Shown: in pieces, positions 41,082-50,190 of the stretch
Numbering within the stretch: the first letter of the stretch is position 1
Layout: every line of letters starts with the position of its first letter
DNA from: Lysinibacillus sp. PLM2
GTDB lineage: Bacteria; Bacillota; Bacilli; Bacillales_A; Planococcaceae
Assembly: GCA_023168345.1 (NCBI GenBank)
Contig: AP025689.1
Coordinates: 3,864,001-3,928,000, forward strand
Length of the DNA: 64,000 nt
Reading direction: 5' to 3'
Position numbers and translations under genes: made by a program
Notes under the pieces: model-generated
Database searches by the model: none
The model's input: the letters and a program-made list of their open reading frames with translations, nothing else
What the model was told of the DNA's origin: nothing

Positions 41082-41440
41082 TTATAACTCTCCCCTTTTG
41101 AAATTAGTAATACCTTTTCATATATTTAACTTCCGTACCAATGTAATGAAAAAGGTATTTACTATAATCTATTATTCGATATGCTAGAATATTTCTAGAA
41201 AATCCATTTTTTTCATATGTTTTTTTCGACAAAATTCACCCTCGAAAATATGTAAGTAAAACGCCTAATCGAGATTTGAATATGTATTTGACGACAATGA
41301 TTCCTTCTATATTTTAAGAACTATAATGAATTAATGAATTTGTTCCTGTTAACAATAGTAGAGGCAAAAAAATTTTCATATTGTATACTAATTTATAGTG
41401 AACATTTATCAGTATGAATAAAAGATAATTAGGAGAGTTT
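41082..41440. other. 359-base divergent intergenic region
   Basis: AT-rich gap between the minus-strand aldehyde dehydrogenase and plus-strand rluF genes. It contains the inverted repeat at 41109-41159 and probable promoters in both directions that I could not place firmly. No gene or RNA was recognised. Confidence 0.6.
41109..41159 (-). other. inverted repeat in the 5' region of the aldehyde dehydrogenase gene
   Basis: AATACCTTTTTCAT pairs with ATGAAAAGGTATT (one bulge) across a 24-base loop, starting 28 bases upstream of the start codon. No T run follows. Possible operator or mRNA hairpin. Confidence 0.45.
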
Positions 41441-42142
41441 ATGCGAATAAATAAGTACTTAAGTGAAACTGGCATAGTATCTAGAAGAGGTGCCGATAAG
41501 TTAATAGAAGAAGGTAGAGTTACCATTAACGGTTTAAAAGCAACCGTCGGAAGCCAAGTAGAAGAAAATGATGTTGTCCATGTTGATGGCAAACCTGTCA
41601 AAAAAGAAGAAGAGCTAGTTTATATTATGTTAAATAAACCAGTGGGTATTACAAGTACAACGGAAAGACATATTAAAGGAAATGTTGTTGATTTCGTTGG
41701 ACATTCAAAACGTATCTTTCATATTGGACGACTTGATAAAGACTCTGAGGGTTTATTACTCCTCACAAATGACGGTGACATTGTGAACGAAATATTACGG
41801 GCAGAAAACCGTCATGAAAAAGAATATATCGTACAGGTTGATAAGCCTATTACCGATAACTTTTTAAATCGAATGGCATCAGGTGTTGAAATCTTAGAAA
41901 CGAAAACATTGCCTTGTAAAGTGGAGAAAATATCATCCCATGTTTTTAAGATTATATTAGAGCAAGGCTTGAATAGACAAATCCGTAGAATGTGTTCGGC
42001 GTTAGGATATTCTGTTAAAAGACTTCAGCGAATTCGCATTATGAATATACAACTAGGAAATTTAAAAGTAGGCAAGTGGAGAGATTTAACAGATAAGGAA
42101 CGAACAGAGCTATTTAGATTATTAAATTACACACCAAAATAA
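41441..42142 (+). CDS. rluF: 23S rRNA pseudouridine synthase, RluF type
   Basis: 233 residues. An N-terminal S4 RNA-binding domain ([20 protein letters not shown]) is followed by the RsuA/RluB catalytic domain with [17 protein letters not shown] (catalytic aspartate in RLDKD) and [13 protein letters not shown]. The C-terminal [14 protein letters not shown] is closest to RluF, which modifies U2604 and U2605 of 23S rRNA in E. coli. AGGAG precedes the ATG. Monocistronic with a shared terminator. Confidence 0.88.
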   Translation: MRINKYLSETGIVSRRGADKLIEEGRVTINGLKATVGSQVEENDVVHVDGKPVKKEEELVYIMLNKPVGITSTTERHIKGNVVDFVGHSKRIFHIGRLDKDSEGLLLLTNDGDIVNEILRAENRHEKEYIVQVDKPITDNFLNRMASGVEILETKTLPCKVEKISSHVFKIILEQGLNRQIRRMCSALGYSVKRLQRIRIMNIQLGNLKVGKWRDLTDKERTELFRLLNYTPK

Positions 42143-42181
42143 GCATTATTTCAATCCATTCAAACGAAGTGCTATAAAGAA

Positions 42182-42230
42182 AATGACTCAAAAAGGCTTG
42201 AACAATACCTTTCTGAGTCATTTTTTATGA
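42182..42230. terminator. bidirectional terminator between rluF and livF
   Basis: AAAATGACTCA pairs with TGAGTCATTTT across a 26-base loop, with T runs on the plus strand and a shorter one on the minus strand. Confidence 0.8.
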
Positions 42231-42234
42231 TCAA

Positions 42235-42942
42235 TCATGCTCCCCCAAGATAAGCTTCTTTTACTTTATCGCTTTCTTGAAGCTCTTTGGCAGAACCACT
42301 TAATACAATTTTACCTGTTTCAAGTACATAAGCGCGATCTGCAATAGACAATGCCATATTTGCATTTTGCTCAACTAATAATACCGTTGTGCCTTCTTTA
42401 TTTACCGTTTGAATGATTTCGAAAATCTTTTTCACGATTAAAGGAGCTAACCCCATTGAAGGCTCATCCATTAATAATAGTTTCGGTTTTGCCATTAACG
42501 CCCGACCCATGGCTAACATTTGTTGTTCCCCACCTGATAGAGTACCTGATAGCTGTTTACGGCGCTCGTCTAAAATTGGGAAAAGTTCATAAACATAAGC
42601 TAAATCTTTCTTAATATTTTCTCGGTCTTTACGTAGGAAGGCACCCAATTCTAAGTTTTCTTCTACTGACATATTAGAAAATACACGACGACCTTCAGGA
42701 ACGTGAGAAATACCACTTTTTACGATTGTTTGTGCGGGTTTTCCAACGATTTGCTGCGTATGATATAAAATTTGTCCGTTCTTTGGTTTTAATAGACCTG
42801 ATAAAGTTTTTAATAGAGTAGATTTTCCTGCACCATTGGCACCGATAAGCGTTACAATCTCACCTTCATTTACCTCTAAGGAGACATCTTTTAATGCATG
42901 AATATTTCCATAGTACACATCAATGTTGTTCACTTTTAGCAT
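42235..42942 (-). CDS. livF: branched-chain amino acid ABC transporter ATPase LivF
   Basis: 235 residues. Walker A GANGAGKSTLL, signature LSGGEQQMLAMGRA and Walker B LLLMDEPSMGLAP. Second of the paired ATPases; starts at the last bases of livG. Part of the livJ-H-M-G-F transport operon. Confidence 0.93.
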   Translation of the reverse strand: MLKVNNIDVYYGNIHALKDVSLEVNEGEIVTLIGANGAGKSTLLKTLSGLLKPKNGQILYHTQQIVGKPAQTIVKSGISHVPEGRRVFSNMSVEENLELGAFLRKDRENIKKDLAYVYELFPILDERRKQLSGTLSGGEQQMLAMGRALMAKPKLLLMDEPSMGLAPLIVKKIFEIIQTVNKEGTTVLLVEQNANMALSIADRAYVLETGKIVLSGSAKELQESDKVKEAYLGGA

Positions 42943-43721
42943 TATTCACTAACCTCCTCACCTAGGTAAGCTTCAATAACCTTTGGATTATTACGAATTG
43001 CTTCTGGCGTACCGTCTGCGATTAATTGCCCGTGGTCTAGCACGTAGATTCTTTCACAAATCCCCATTACTAAATGCATATCATGTTCAATTAAAAGAAT
43101 CGTTAAATCAAATTCTTTTCTAATGAATGCAATAAGCTCCATCAAATCATGTGTTTCCTGTGGATTCATACCTGCAGCAGGTTCATCTAATAATAACAGC
43201 TTAGGTTTCCCCGCAAGAGCACGCGCAATCTCAAGGCGACGTTGCATCCCATACGGTAAGTTTTTAGCGAGCTCATCCTTATATACATCTAGGCCAAAAA
43301 TCTTTAAAAACTCAATAGATTGTCTTTCCATCTCCGCCTCACCCTTAAAGTGACTCGGTAAGCGTAAAATGGAAGAAATAATGGAATGCTTCGCAATTTG
43401 ATGATTTGCTACTTTAACATTGTCTAGTACCGTCATATCTTTGAAAAGACGAATATTTTGAAATGTACGGCTCATTCCTAATTTTGTTACCTGATATGGC
43501 TGCATACCATTAATTTTCTTTCCGTCAAAGGAAATTTCACCTTCTGTCGGCTCATATACGCCTGTTAACATATTGAATGTAGTTGTTTTACCAGCACCAT
43601 TAGGACCGATTAAACCAATTAATTCGCCCCTGTTTATATACATATTTACCTTTTGGACGGCTTTTAACCCACCAAATTGAATACCAACATTTTCAGCATT
43701 TAGAAGAAGGTTACTTGTCAT
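42942..43721 (-). CDS. livG: branched-chain amino acid ABC transporter ATPase LivG
   Basis: 259 residues. Walker A GPNGAGKTTTFNML, a signature region reading LPYGMQRRLEIARALAG (the LSGGQ position is degenerate, YGMQ, as commonly in LivG) and Walker B LLLLDEPAAGMNP. Overlaps livM by four bases and livF by one, so translation is coupled. Confidence 0.93.
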   Translation of the reverse strand: MTSNLLLNAENVGIQFGGLKAVQKVNMYINRGELIGLIGPNGAGKTTTFNMLTGVYEPTEGEISFDGKKINGMQPYQVTKLGMSRTFQNIRLFKDMTVLDNVKVANHQIAKHSIISSILRLPSHFKGEAEMERQSIEFLKIFGLDVYKDELAKNLPYGMQRRLEIARALAGKPKLLLLDEPAAGMNPQETHDLMELIAFIRKEFDLTILLIEHDMHLVMGICERIYVLDHGQLIADGTPEAIRNNPKVIEAYLGEEVSE

Positions 43722-44656
43722 GCTTTTGAACCTCCCTTTTTACCAAACTTGAATAAATCCGTAATTTCTTTCGTACCCATTAAACCAGTTGGGCGATATA
43801 ACATTACGATAATCAATACTAAAGAATAAATGATCATACGTGTTTCAGGGAAGTTTGCTAAATACGTCGTAACGAATGTAATAAATACAGCCGCAATGAT
43901 AGCTCCAGATAAACTACCTAAACCACCTAATACAACTAAAATTAAAATATCAAAGGACTTTAAGAATCCAAAAGCTGTCGGCTGAATGATAAAGATGTTA
44001 TGTGCATAAATAGCTCCTGCAACCCCGGCGAATGCCGAACCGATTGCAAAGGCAACTACTTTATAGTAAGTCGTATTAATACCCATTGCATCTGCTGCAA
44101 TCTCATCTTCTCGCACTGAAATACAGCCTCGTCCATGTCGAGAGTTTGTGAAGTTTGCGACAACTAGAATTGTGATAATTACGCCAATATAGGCATATGT
44201 CCAATTTGACATTTGATTAACAACCATTCCCGCTGCTCCGCCAACATAATCAACATTGATAAAAATGATACGAATAATTTCTGCAAAGCCAAGTGTTGCA
44301 ATGGCTAAATAATCTCCCTTTAATCGAAGAGAAGGAATTCCAACAAGTAACCCTGCTAAGCCTGCAACAAGTGCTCCGATGACAATTGCAATCGGAAACG
44401 GAAGTCCAAGTTTCATCGTTGCAATGGCACTAAAATAAGCACCTACTGCCATAAAACCAGCATGACCAATGGAGAATTGCCCTGTTATACCAATAACAAT
44501 ATGTAAACTTACTGCTAGCATAATATTGATACACATCGTCACTAGCATATTTTGATAATATGCATCTAGCATCCCACCCGAGATCATGACCTGTACGACT
44601 GCATAGATTACTAGCGCTAAAATACTATAGCTCCAAAAAGCTTTAGATTTTTTCAT
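43718..44656 (-). CDS. livM: branched-chain amino acid ABC transporter permease LivM
   Basis: 312 residues with about eight to ten membrane helices. SIGHAGFMAVGAYFSAI is the family pattern, and RGCISVREDEIAADAMGIN is the cytoplasmic ATPase-coupling loop. Lies 11 bases after livH and overlaps livG. Confidence 0.92.
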   Translation of the reverse strand: MKKSKAFWSYSILALVIYAVVQVMISGGMLDAYYQNMLVTMCINIMLAVSLHIVIGITGQFSIGHAGFMAVGAYFSAIATMKLGLPFPIAIVIGALVAGLAGLLVGIPSLRLKGDYLAIATLGFAEIIRIIFINVDYVGGAAGMVVNQMSNWTYAYIGVIITILVVANFTNSRHGRGCISVREDEIAADAMGINTTYYKVVAFAIGSAFAGVAGAIYAHNIFIIQPTAFGFLKSFDILILVVLGGLGSLSGAIIAAVFITFVTTYLANFPETRMIIYSLVLIIVMLYRPTGLMGTKEITDLFKFGKKGGSKA

Positions 44657-44667
44657 TTCCGCCTCAC

Positions 44668-45546
44668 CTACACTTTCTCTCGGGCGTTTTTACCAAATAT
44701 ACCCGATGGTTTTACGATTAATATAATAATTAAAATGACAAACGCTGCTGCATCGCGCCATAGAGAGAATCCAATCGCACTTACAATTGTTTCAACGATA
44801 CCTAAAATATATCCACCGAACATCGCACCAGGTATACTACCAATTCCACCTAAAACGGCTGCGATAAATGCTTTTAAGCCCGGTAGCACACCCATTAAAG
44901 GATCGATTCTTGTATAGTAAATACCGAATATAACACCAGCTGCACCAGCTAGGGCAGAACCAATAGCAAACGTTGCAGAAATAGTATTATCTACGTTTAT
45001 ACCCATTAATCTTGCCGCATCAGCATCATGTGAAACTGCACGCATCGCTTTACCGATTTTCGTTTTATGAACGATAAATTGTAATAAAACCATAAGAATG
45101 ATTGTTACCACTAAAATCATAATGGATTGAGAACTAATACTTGCTCCAAAAATATCAATTGAAGCTTTTGGTATTACGCCATCCGGGTATGCCTCAGGTG
45201 AAGCACCACGGAAGTAAATCACAGTATACTCGATTAATAATGAAACCCCAATCGCTGTAATAAGCGCTGCAATACGTGTTGCATTTCGTAATCGTTTATA
45301 AGCAACACGCTCAATGATAACCCCTATAACTGCACATAGAACCATCGAGATAATTAAAGCTGGTATAAAACTTAAATCCCATCTTGCTATGGCAAAGAAA
45401 CCGATAAAGGCACCAAGCATAAAGACGTCACCATGAGCAAAGTTAATTAATTTTATGATTCCGTATACCATCGTGTACCCTAATGCGATTAATGCATAGA
45501 TACTCCCTACCGATATACCGTTTACCAGTTGTTGGAGCCATTCCAT
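44668..45546 (-). CDS. livH: branched-chain amino acid ABC transporter permease LivH
   Basis: 292 residues. Begins with the LivH pattern NGISVGSIYALIALGYTMVY and has the coupling loop AMRAVSHDADAARLMGIN. It follows a terminator after livJ, so the membrane parts are probably expressed by partial read-through at a lower level than the binding protein. Confidence 0.92.
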   Translation of the reverse strand: MEWLQQLVNGISVGSIYALIALGYTMVYGIIKLINFAHGDVFMLGAFIGFFAIARWDLSFIPALIISMVLCAVIGVIIERVAYKRLRNATRIAALITAIGVSLLIEYTVIYFRGASPEAYPDGVIPKASIDIFGASISSQSIMILVVTIILMVLLQFIVHKTKIGKAMRAVSHDADAARLMGINVDNTISATFAIGSALAGAAGVIFGIYYTRIDPLMGVLPGLKAFIAAVLGGIGSIPGAMFGGYILGIVETIVSAIGFSLWRDAAAFVILIIILIVKPSGIFGKNAREKV

Positions 45547-45604
45547 TATCTTTCACTCCTTTACAAATCTTTTTATCACTTATTTACATAACTCTATTTC
45601 TTCT

Positions 45605-45640
45605 AAAAGGAAAAAAAGGGGGCAACAAGCCCCCCTTTCG
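45605..45640 (-). terminator. terminator between livJ and livH
   Basis: GGGGGGC pairs with GCCCCC around TTGTT on the minus strand, followed by seven T; ten bases after livJ. It would reduce, not stop, transcription into the permease genes. Confidence 0.9.
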
Positions 45641-45649
45641 GTTAAAGAA

Positions 45650-46876
45650 TTAAGGATTAACTTTAGAGTTGAATACTTGGCTGCCGTCTTTAAATTCTAA
45701 AATTGTTGCTGATTTAATTGGGTTATGTTTTTCATCTACTGAGAATGAACCAGTAACTCCTGCAAAGTCTTTTGTTTCAGCTAAAGCGTTTTTGATCGCT
45801 TCCCCGTCAAGTGAATCTGCTCTGTCAATTGCATCTGCAATATAGTAAGCTGTGTCATATCCAAGAGCGTGGAATCCGTTTGGCTTTTCACCGTTCTTTT
45901 CTTCAAATGCTTTAACAAAGTCTTGAATTAATTCTTCTGGATCTTCAGAAGAGAATGCATTAGACATATAAGTGTTGTTTAGAGCATCTGCCCCAGCTAA
46001 CTCTACTAAAGTTGGTGAATCCCAACCATCTCCACCCATAAGTGGTACATCGATACCTAATTCACGAGCTTGTTTAACAATTAGACCTACTTCTTCATAA
46101 TAACCAGGGATGAAGACAAAGTCTGGATTTGCTGATTTTAAATTTGTTAATGTTGATTTGAAATCAACGTCGTTTGCAACATAAGCTTCTTCAGCTACCA
46201 CAGTTCCACCATTTGCTTCGATTTGTTCTTTAAATGCTTTTGCTAAACCTTTAGCATAGTCGGAAGAGTTATCAGCATAGATTGCTACATTTTTTGCACC
46301 AAGCTCTGTAGCAAAGTTAGCCGCTACGACACCTTGGAATGGGTCAATGAAGCATGTACGGAAAACATATTCGTTAATAGAACCATCTTCATTAACTGTT
46401 AAGTTTTCAGCTGTACCTGATGCAGTTACAACTGGAACTTTGTTTGTGTTTGCAATTTGAACTGTTGCAAGCATGTTACCAGATGTAGCAGGTCCGATCA
46501 TCGCATGTACTTTATCTTGTGTTGCAAGCTTAAGTGCAGCTGCTACTGCTTCAGCGTTTTCAGATTTGTTGTCTGCTGAAACTAATTCAATTTGTTTACC
46601 GTCAATACCGCCGTTAGCATTGATTTCTTCAATTGCTAATTGAGCACCTTTTAAAATGGAAGAACCGTAAGAAGCAACATCACCTGAAAGCTCTAAGTTT
46701 GCACCGATTTTAATCACTTCAGCGCTTTCGTTTGCATCAGTAGAATTTCCTCCTTCTGTACTTGTACTTGTGCTAGATCCTGATTCTGAACTTCCACATC
46801 CCGCTAATGCTCCTGCCACTAGTGAAGATGCTAAGAAGACAGAAGCAAATCTTTTAAGTGTTTTATTTTTTTCCAT
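45650..46876 (-). CDS. livJ: branched-chain amino acid-binding lipoprotein
   Basis: 408-residue extracellular receptor of the liv importer. Lipoprotein signal with lipobox LVAGALAGCG (C27), a Ser/Thr-rich linker, then a periplasmic-binding fold of the leucine/isoleucine/valine type (IKIGANLELSGDVASYG onward; DNKSENAEA; YADNSSDYAKG). The gene is first in the operon and is preceded by a promoter and a CodY box. Ligand specificity for Leu/Ile/Val is inferred from family and context. Confidence 0.93.
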   Translation of the reverse strand: MEKNKTLKRFASVFLASSLVAGALAGCGSSESGSSTSTSTEGGNSTDANESAEVIKIGANLELSGDVASYGSSILKGAQLAIEEINANGGIDGKQIELVSADNKSENAEAVAAALKLATQDKVHAMIGPATSGNMLATVQIANTNKVPVVTASGTAENLTVNEDGSINEYVFRTCFIDPFQGVVAANFATELGAKNVAIYADNSSDYAKGLAKAFKEQIEANGGTVVAEEAYVANDVDFKSTLTNLKSANPDFVFIPGYYEEVGLIVKQARELGIDVPLMGGDGWDSPTLVELAGADALNNTYMSNAFSSEDPEELIQDFVKAFEEKNGEKPNGFHALGYDTAYYIADAIDRADSLDGEAIKNALAETKDFAGVTGSFSVDEKHNPIKSATILEFKDGSQVFNSKVNP

Positions 46877-46935
46877 GTTCTTTCCCCCTAAATCCTGTTG
46901 TTTCTAAGAAGATATAAAAAATGTAATCTTATAGA

Positions 46936-46963
46936 AATATAATGAACATATTCCATTAATCAA
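46936..46963 (-). promoter_or_regulatory. livJ promoter
   Basis: TTGATT and TATATT with a 16-base spacer, about 60 bases upstream of the livJ start. Confidence 0.6.
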
Positions 46964-46967
46964 TCTA

Positions 46968-46982
46968 AATATTCAGAAAATT
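46968..46982 (-). promoter_or_regulatory. CodY box upstream of livJ
   Basis: AATTTTCTGAATATT, one mismatch from the CodY consensus AATTTTCWGAAAATT, just upstream of the -35 box. CodY represses amino acid uptake when GTP and branched-chain amino acids are plentiful, which fits the operon. Confidence 0.8.
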
Positions 46983-47254
46983 GACTCTATTTTTATATCT
47001 TCCTCGTTTTATTTGACTTACCCAATTTTATAACATTCTCACATTTTAGTAAAGTGTGATTTTTTGGTATTTTTAGATATTTCATATTATATAGAATCTT
47101 CAATAATATTAAATTGATGTTTTTACCTAAAAATCGTTATTGAAGGGAATTATTTTAATAATTTTTTCCTTAAAAAATGATAATAATTTCTACTTGTTGC
47201 AAAAAAACACTGACATAGTTGCGTTTATTCTAAAATTCACAAATCCATTCAAAA

Positions 47255-47280
47255 TAAAAAAAGCAAGGATCTCCCTTGCT
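47255..47280 (-). terminator. terminator of the YdeI-like gene
   Basis: AGCAAGG pairs with CCTTGCT on the minus strand, followed by seven T; about 70 bases after the stop codon. Confidence 0.8.
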
Positions 47281-47349
47281 AAATCAGATCATATTCCAAA
47301 ATGATGTTAACCTTTTAAGTGAAGATACTTTAAATTTTTCAAAAGTAAG

Positions 47350-48021
47350 TTATTTTTCTCTTAAATAAATATCCCTACTTTTAAATCCTTCATTTAGAAT
47401 CCTCTTCATCTCTTCACGCCTTTTTTCTCTTGTTGCCTCCTGTTTAGCACTATATACATAACGCGCCCAGTCCTTTCGATAACCGGAAGTAAGCGATTGG
47501 TAAAAAGCTAATTGCTTTGGATCATCCTCTAAATCCTTTTCGATTTGAGGGATATACTCAATGTAATCTTCCACTCTTTGACTAACCTTTCTAGATGAAG
47601 TCCCCTTCCCTTTGGATTCCTCTTTTAATCCAACTACTGTAAATACATCATCTAAGCCGACCATTCGAGCAAACTTAATGTTACTACCATCTATATAGCC
47701 GTTTTCATCCACACCGATACTCGGGAAAATCTCATCTCTGTGTATAAAAGTGTTATATACTTTATTCCCTTTCTTTGGATAAGCAATATAAAGGTATCCA
47801 TTTAGGTTAAGATGATTTTCAGATATGACGGTGCTTATAATTTCTTTCATTGCATCAATGTCAGTTACAAAAGTAAAAATTAGGTCATACTTTTTCCCGT
47901 CCACCAACGCTGTGTCAAAATGACTTAATTCATTGAAATAGTTACTACCTTCTGGTAAATGAATTATGGCGATCCTCTCGTATTTTAGTAAGTTTAGTTT
48001 AGTTACAATCGTTTTATCCAT
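47350..48021 (-). CDS. YdeI/OmpD-associated family protein
   Basis: 223 residues from MDKTIVTKLNLLK (GGAGGGG eight bases ahead). The middle holds RDEIFPSIGVDENGYIDGSN-type text and the C-terminal third (VEDYIEYIPQIEKDLEDDPKQ... YRKDWARYVYSAKQEATREK) is the YdeI / OmpD-associated domain. A longer hydrophobic N-terminal start is not supported. Function in the cell is unknown; some homologues protect from envelope stress, which is only a family remark. Confidence 0.75.
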   Translation of the reverse strand: MDKTIVTKLNLLKYERIAIIHLPEGSNYFNELSHFDTALVDGKKYDLIFTFVTDIDAMKEIISTVISENHLNLNGYLYIAYPKKGNKVYNTFIHRDEIFPSIGVDENGYIDGSNIKFARMVGLDDVFTVVGLKEESKGKGTSSRKVSQRVEDYIEYIPQIEKDLEDDPKQLAFYQSLTSGYRKDWARYVYSAKQEATREKRREEMKRILNEGFKSRDIYLREK

Positions 48022-48248
48022 ATTGCCCCTCCAAATAAAAAAATAAGATATAAAGCGACTTAATAACAAAGCCGGTATTTTATAGTGGTTTACTTATTAC
48101 TCAGATATCTTACGATTTCATTCAATAATTGTCTAACCCAATATTAATTATTTTCCTCATTTATTTCCGCTTTCCTTTATTTAATGGTTTTGGATTCATA
48201 TTTTTTGAAAAACTACATATAAATTTAAAAACCTTTGGAGGGGATAGA

Positions 48249-48695
48249 ATGCGCACACGGATTCAATTAAAGGATACCATCTCACTCATACCAAAAATTC
48301 TACAATACTTGCTCAACACATGTCTCATCGTACTAGCAATATTATTATCCTACCAGCTACTACATGAAATTTGGGGATTTATACGGCTTGTCCTATCCAG
48401 TGAAAGCAGGGATTACAAACTCTTCCTCGCGAATATCCTCATTTTCTTTTTATACTTTGAGTTTCTAACCATGATTGTGAAATACTTCAAAGAAGATTAT
48501 CATTTCCCTTTACGCTATTTTTTGTATATTGGAATTACAGCGATGCTACGACTTATTATTGTGGAACATGAACATCCAATTGATACTTTAATATTCTCGC
48601 TCGTCATCTTAGTCCTCATTGTTTGTTATTTTATAATTAATGTTACGCCAAGGGACCGCCCAAAACATTTTTGGTTATCGCAAAGGAAAGAATAA
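48249..48695 (+). CDS. PsiE-like phosphate-starvation membrane protein
   Basis: 148 residues from the ATG at 48249, seven bases after GGAGGGG; the upstream in-frame extension has no ribosome binding site. Four membrane helices (about 20-40, 60-82, 90-108, 112-132) with the family motifs LEFLTMIVKYF (here YFEFLTMIVKYF) and RYFLYIGITAMLRLIIVEH. PsiE is induced by phosphate starvation in enterobacteria; its biochemical role is not known. Confidence 0.82.
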   Translation: MRTRIQLKDTISLIPKILQYLLNTCLIVLAILLSYQLLHEIWGFIRLVLSSESRDYKLFLANILIFFLYFEFLTMIVKYFKEDYHFPLRYFLYIGITAMLRLIIVEHEHPIDTLIFSLVILVLIVCYFIINVTPRDRPKHFWLSQRKE

Positions 48696-48697
48696 AC

Positions 48698-48727
48698 CAT
48701 TGTCCTACAATAAGGACAATGGTCTTT
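48698..48727 (+). terminator. terminator after the PsiE-like gene
   Basis: CCATTGTCC pairs with GGACAATGG around a 7-base loop followed by TCTTTAT; the T tract is short. Confidence 0.65.
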
Positions 48728-48825
48728 ATGATTTTAACCTAATTTAAATGTACTATCGTGGCATTTGCCTACCTACTAATTGAAAAGGTTGCATACATTA
48801 GAAAAAAATGGAGGAAAATAGGCAA

Positions 48826-50148
48826 ATGTACATGTTTAATGGTTATCCATATTATTACGTTCAAAACGTACCTATGCAACAGCCCGCAGGAAACGTACCA
48901 ATGAATTACTACGTACAAAATCCTCAACCTATGTATGTTCAACAAACAGGCAGACCAACTGTAAATCAAGTTTTACAAACAATTCGCTCTGAAAATAGCA
49001 ATCTTTATACACAGATGGACCGTGCTGGTGTAAGTCGCCAATTAACGGAAGCATTTTTCTTTAACGTAGTGAATTATACGATTAACCAAGCAAATACAAA
49101 TCAAACGGCAAATCAAATCTATAACTTATTCCAAAGGGATACGCCATGGTTTAATTTATTACTTCGATCCATGAATCTTCCTTTAAATACAATTGATCAA
49201 ATATTAATTCGTGTCATTCAAATTACTATAAATGCAGTTAGAGGTGCACAACCTAGTCCAGCTCCGGCACCTGCTCCAGGCCCAAGCAGGCCACCAAGAC
49301 CTACACCTACTCCTACACCTACTCCTAGTCCTGAAAGTGGTTGGTCTAATTGGGAGAACCTTGGTGGGGTACTAACTTCATCACCTACAGTATCTTCATG
49401 GCAAAGAAATCGATTAGATGTTTTTGCTAGAGGTACAGATAATGCTCTCTACCATAAATGGTGGGATGGTAGCAGATGGAGTGATTGGGAAAACCTTGGC
49501 GGTACTTTAACGAGTGCTCCGGCCGCTGTTTCCTGGGGACCAAATCGTATTGATGTATTTGGTAGAGGAACAGATAATGCCCTTTATCATAAATGGTGGG
49601 ATGGTAGCAGATGGAGCGACTGGGAAAACCTCGGGGGCACTTTAACGAGTGGTCCTGCAGTTTCATCGCGCCGTGCAAATCAATTAGATGTTTTTGTTCG
49701 TGGTAATGGTAACCGACTTTATAAACGAACTTGGAATGGTTCTCGTTGGGAAGATTGGGAAGACCTCGGTGGTAATTTAACAAGTGAACCGGCCGCTGTT
49801 TCTTGGGGACCTAATCGGATCGACGTATTTGGTAGAGGAACAGATAATGCCCTTTATCATAAATGGTGGGATGGTAGCAGATGGAGTGATTGGGAGAGTC
49901 TTGGTGGTACTTTAACGAGCGCACCAACAGTTTCGTCACGCCGTGCAAATCAACTTGACGTATTTGTTCGCGGTAATGGTAACCGACTTTATAAACGAAC
50001 TTGGAACGGTTCTCGTTGGGAAGATTGGCAAGACCTTGGTGGTAGTTTAACAAGTGCCCCTGCTGCTGTTTCTTGGGGACCAAATCGTATTGATATATTT
50101 GCTAGAGGAGCAAACAACAATCTTTATCACCGTTGGTTCGGACAATAA
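48826..50148 (+). CDS. proline-linker protein with six tandem PLL/DUF346-like repeats
   Basis: 440 residues from the ATG at 48826; GGAGG ends 11 bases ahead and overlaps an ATG at 48808, which therefore looks unlikely. Residues 1-30 are rich in Tyr, Met and Pro; about 40-135 form a helical domain I do not recognise; about 140-175 is a Pro/Ala then [12 protein letters not shown] linker. Then six 45-residue repeats, each beginning W-x-[DNS]-L-G-G-x-L-T-S-x-P and containing R-x-D-V-F-x-R-G and a W-x-G-S-R-W end, as in PLL-type sugar-binding beta-propellers. No signal peptide or anchor is seen. A lectin-like surface or spore role is inference. Confidence 0.8.
   Translation: MYMFNGYPYYYVQNVPMQQPAGNVPMNYYVQNPQPMYVQQTGRPTVNQVLQTIRSENSNLYTQMDRAGVSRQLTEAFFFNVVNYTINQANTNQTANQIYNLFQRDTPWFNLLLRSMNLPLNTIDQILIRVIQITINAVRGAQPSPAPAPAPGPSRPPRPTPTPTPTPSPESGWSNWENLGGVLTSSPTVSSWQRNRLDVFARGTDNALYHKWWDGSRWSDWENLGGTLTSAPAAVSWGPNRIDVFGRGTDNALYHKWWDGSRWSDWENLGGTLTSGPAVSSRRANQLDVFVRGNGNRLYKRTWNGSRWEDWEDLGGNLTSEPAAVSWGPNRIDVFGRGTDNALYHKWWDGSRWSDWESLGGTLTSAPTVSSRRANQLDVFVRGNGNRLYKRTWNGSRWEDWQDLGGSLTSAPAAVSWGPNRIDIFARGANNNLYHRWFGQ
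49351..50148 (+). repeat. six tandem 135-base repeats inside the propeller gene
   Basis: Units start at 49351, 49486, 49621, 49756, 49891 and 50026, with no spacer. Unit types alternate A, A, B, A, B, A ([40 protein letters not shown]), and copies of one type are almost identical in DNA, so a two-unit block has been duplicated recently. Confidence 0.9.
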
Positions 50149-50152
50149 TAAA

Positions 50153-50190
50153 AGTCGTTATGAAGAATTTTTCTTCATAACGACTTTTTA
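50153..50190. terminator. bidirectional terminator after the propeller gene
   Basis: AAGTCGTTATGAAGAA pairs with TTCTTCATAACGACTT, followed by T on the plus strand; the convergent chrA gene ends at it. Confidence 0.9.

Larger units (their letters stand above)
46877..47349. other. 473-base intergenic region with liv regulatory sites
   Basis: Contains the livJ promoter (46936-46963), a CodY box (46968-46982), a stretch of AT-rich sequence without a recognised gene, and the terminator of the YdeI-like gene (47255-47280). Confidence 0.7.

Noticed and set aside
41110-41160. Possible sigma-54 (SigL) promoter before the aldehyde dehydrogenase gene
   Set aside because: TTGGTACG resembles the -24 half, but the essential GC of the -12 half is absent (TTAAA at that place).
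41314-41601. Minus-strand open frame of 95 codons over the rluF start
   Set aside because: Antisense shadow of rluF without a ribosome binding site.
49427-50083. Two long minus-strand frames over the propeller repeats
   Set aside because: Antisense echoes of the tandem repeats: the same repeating residues recur with period 45; no start signals.
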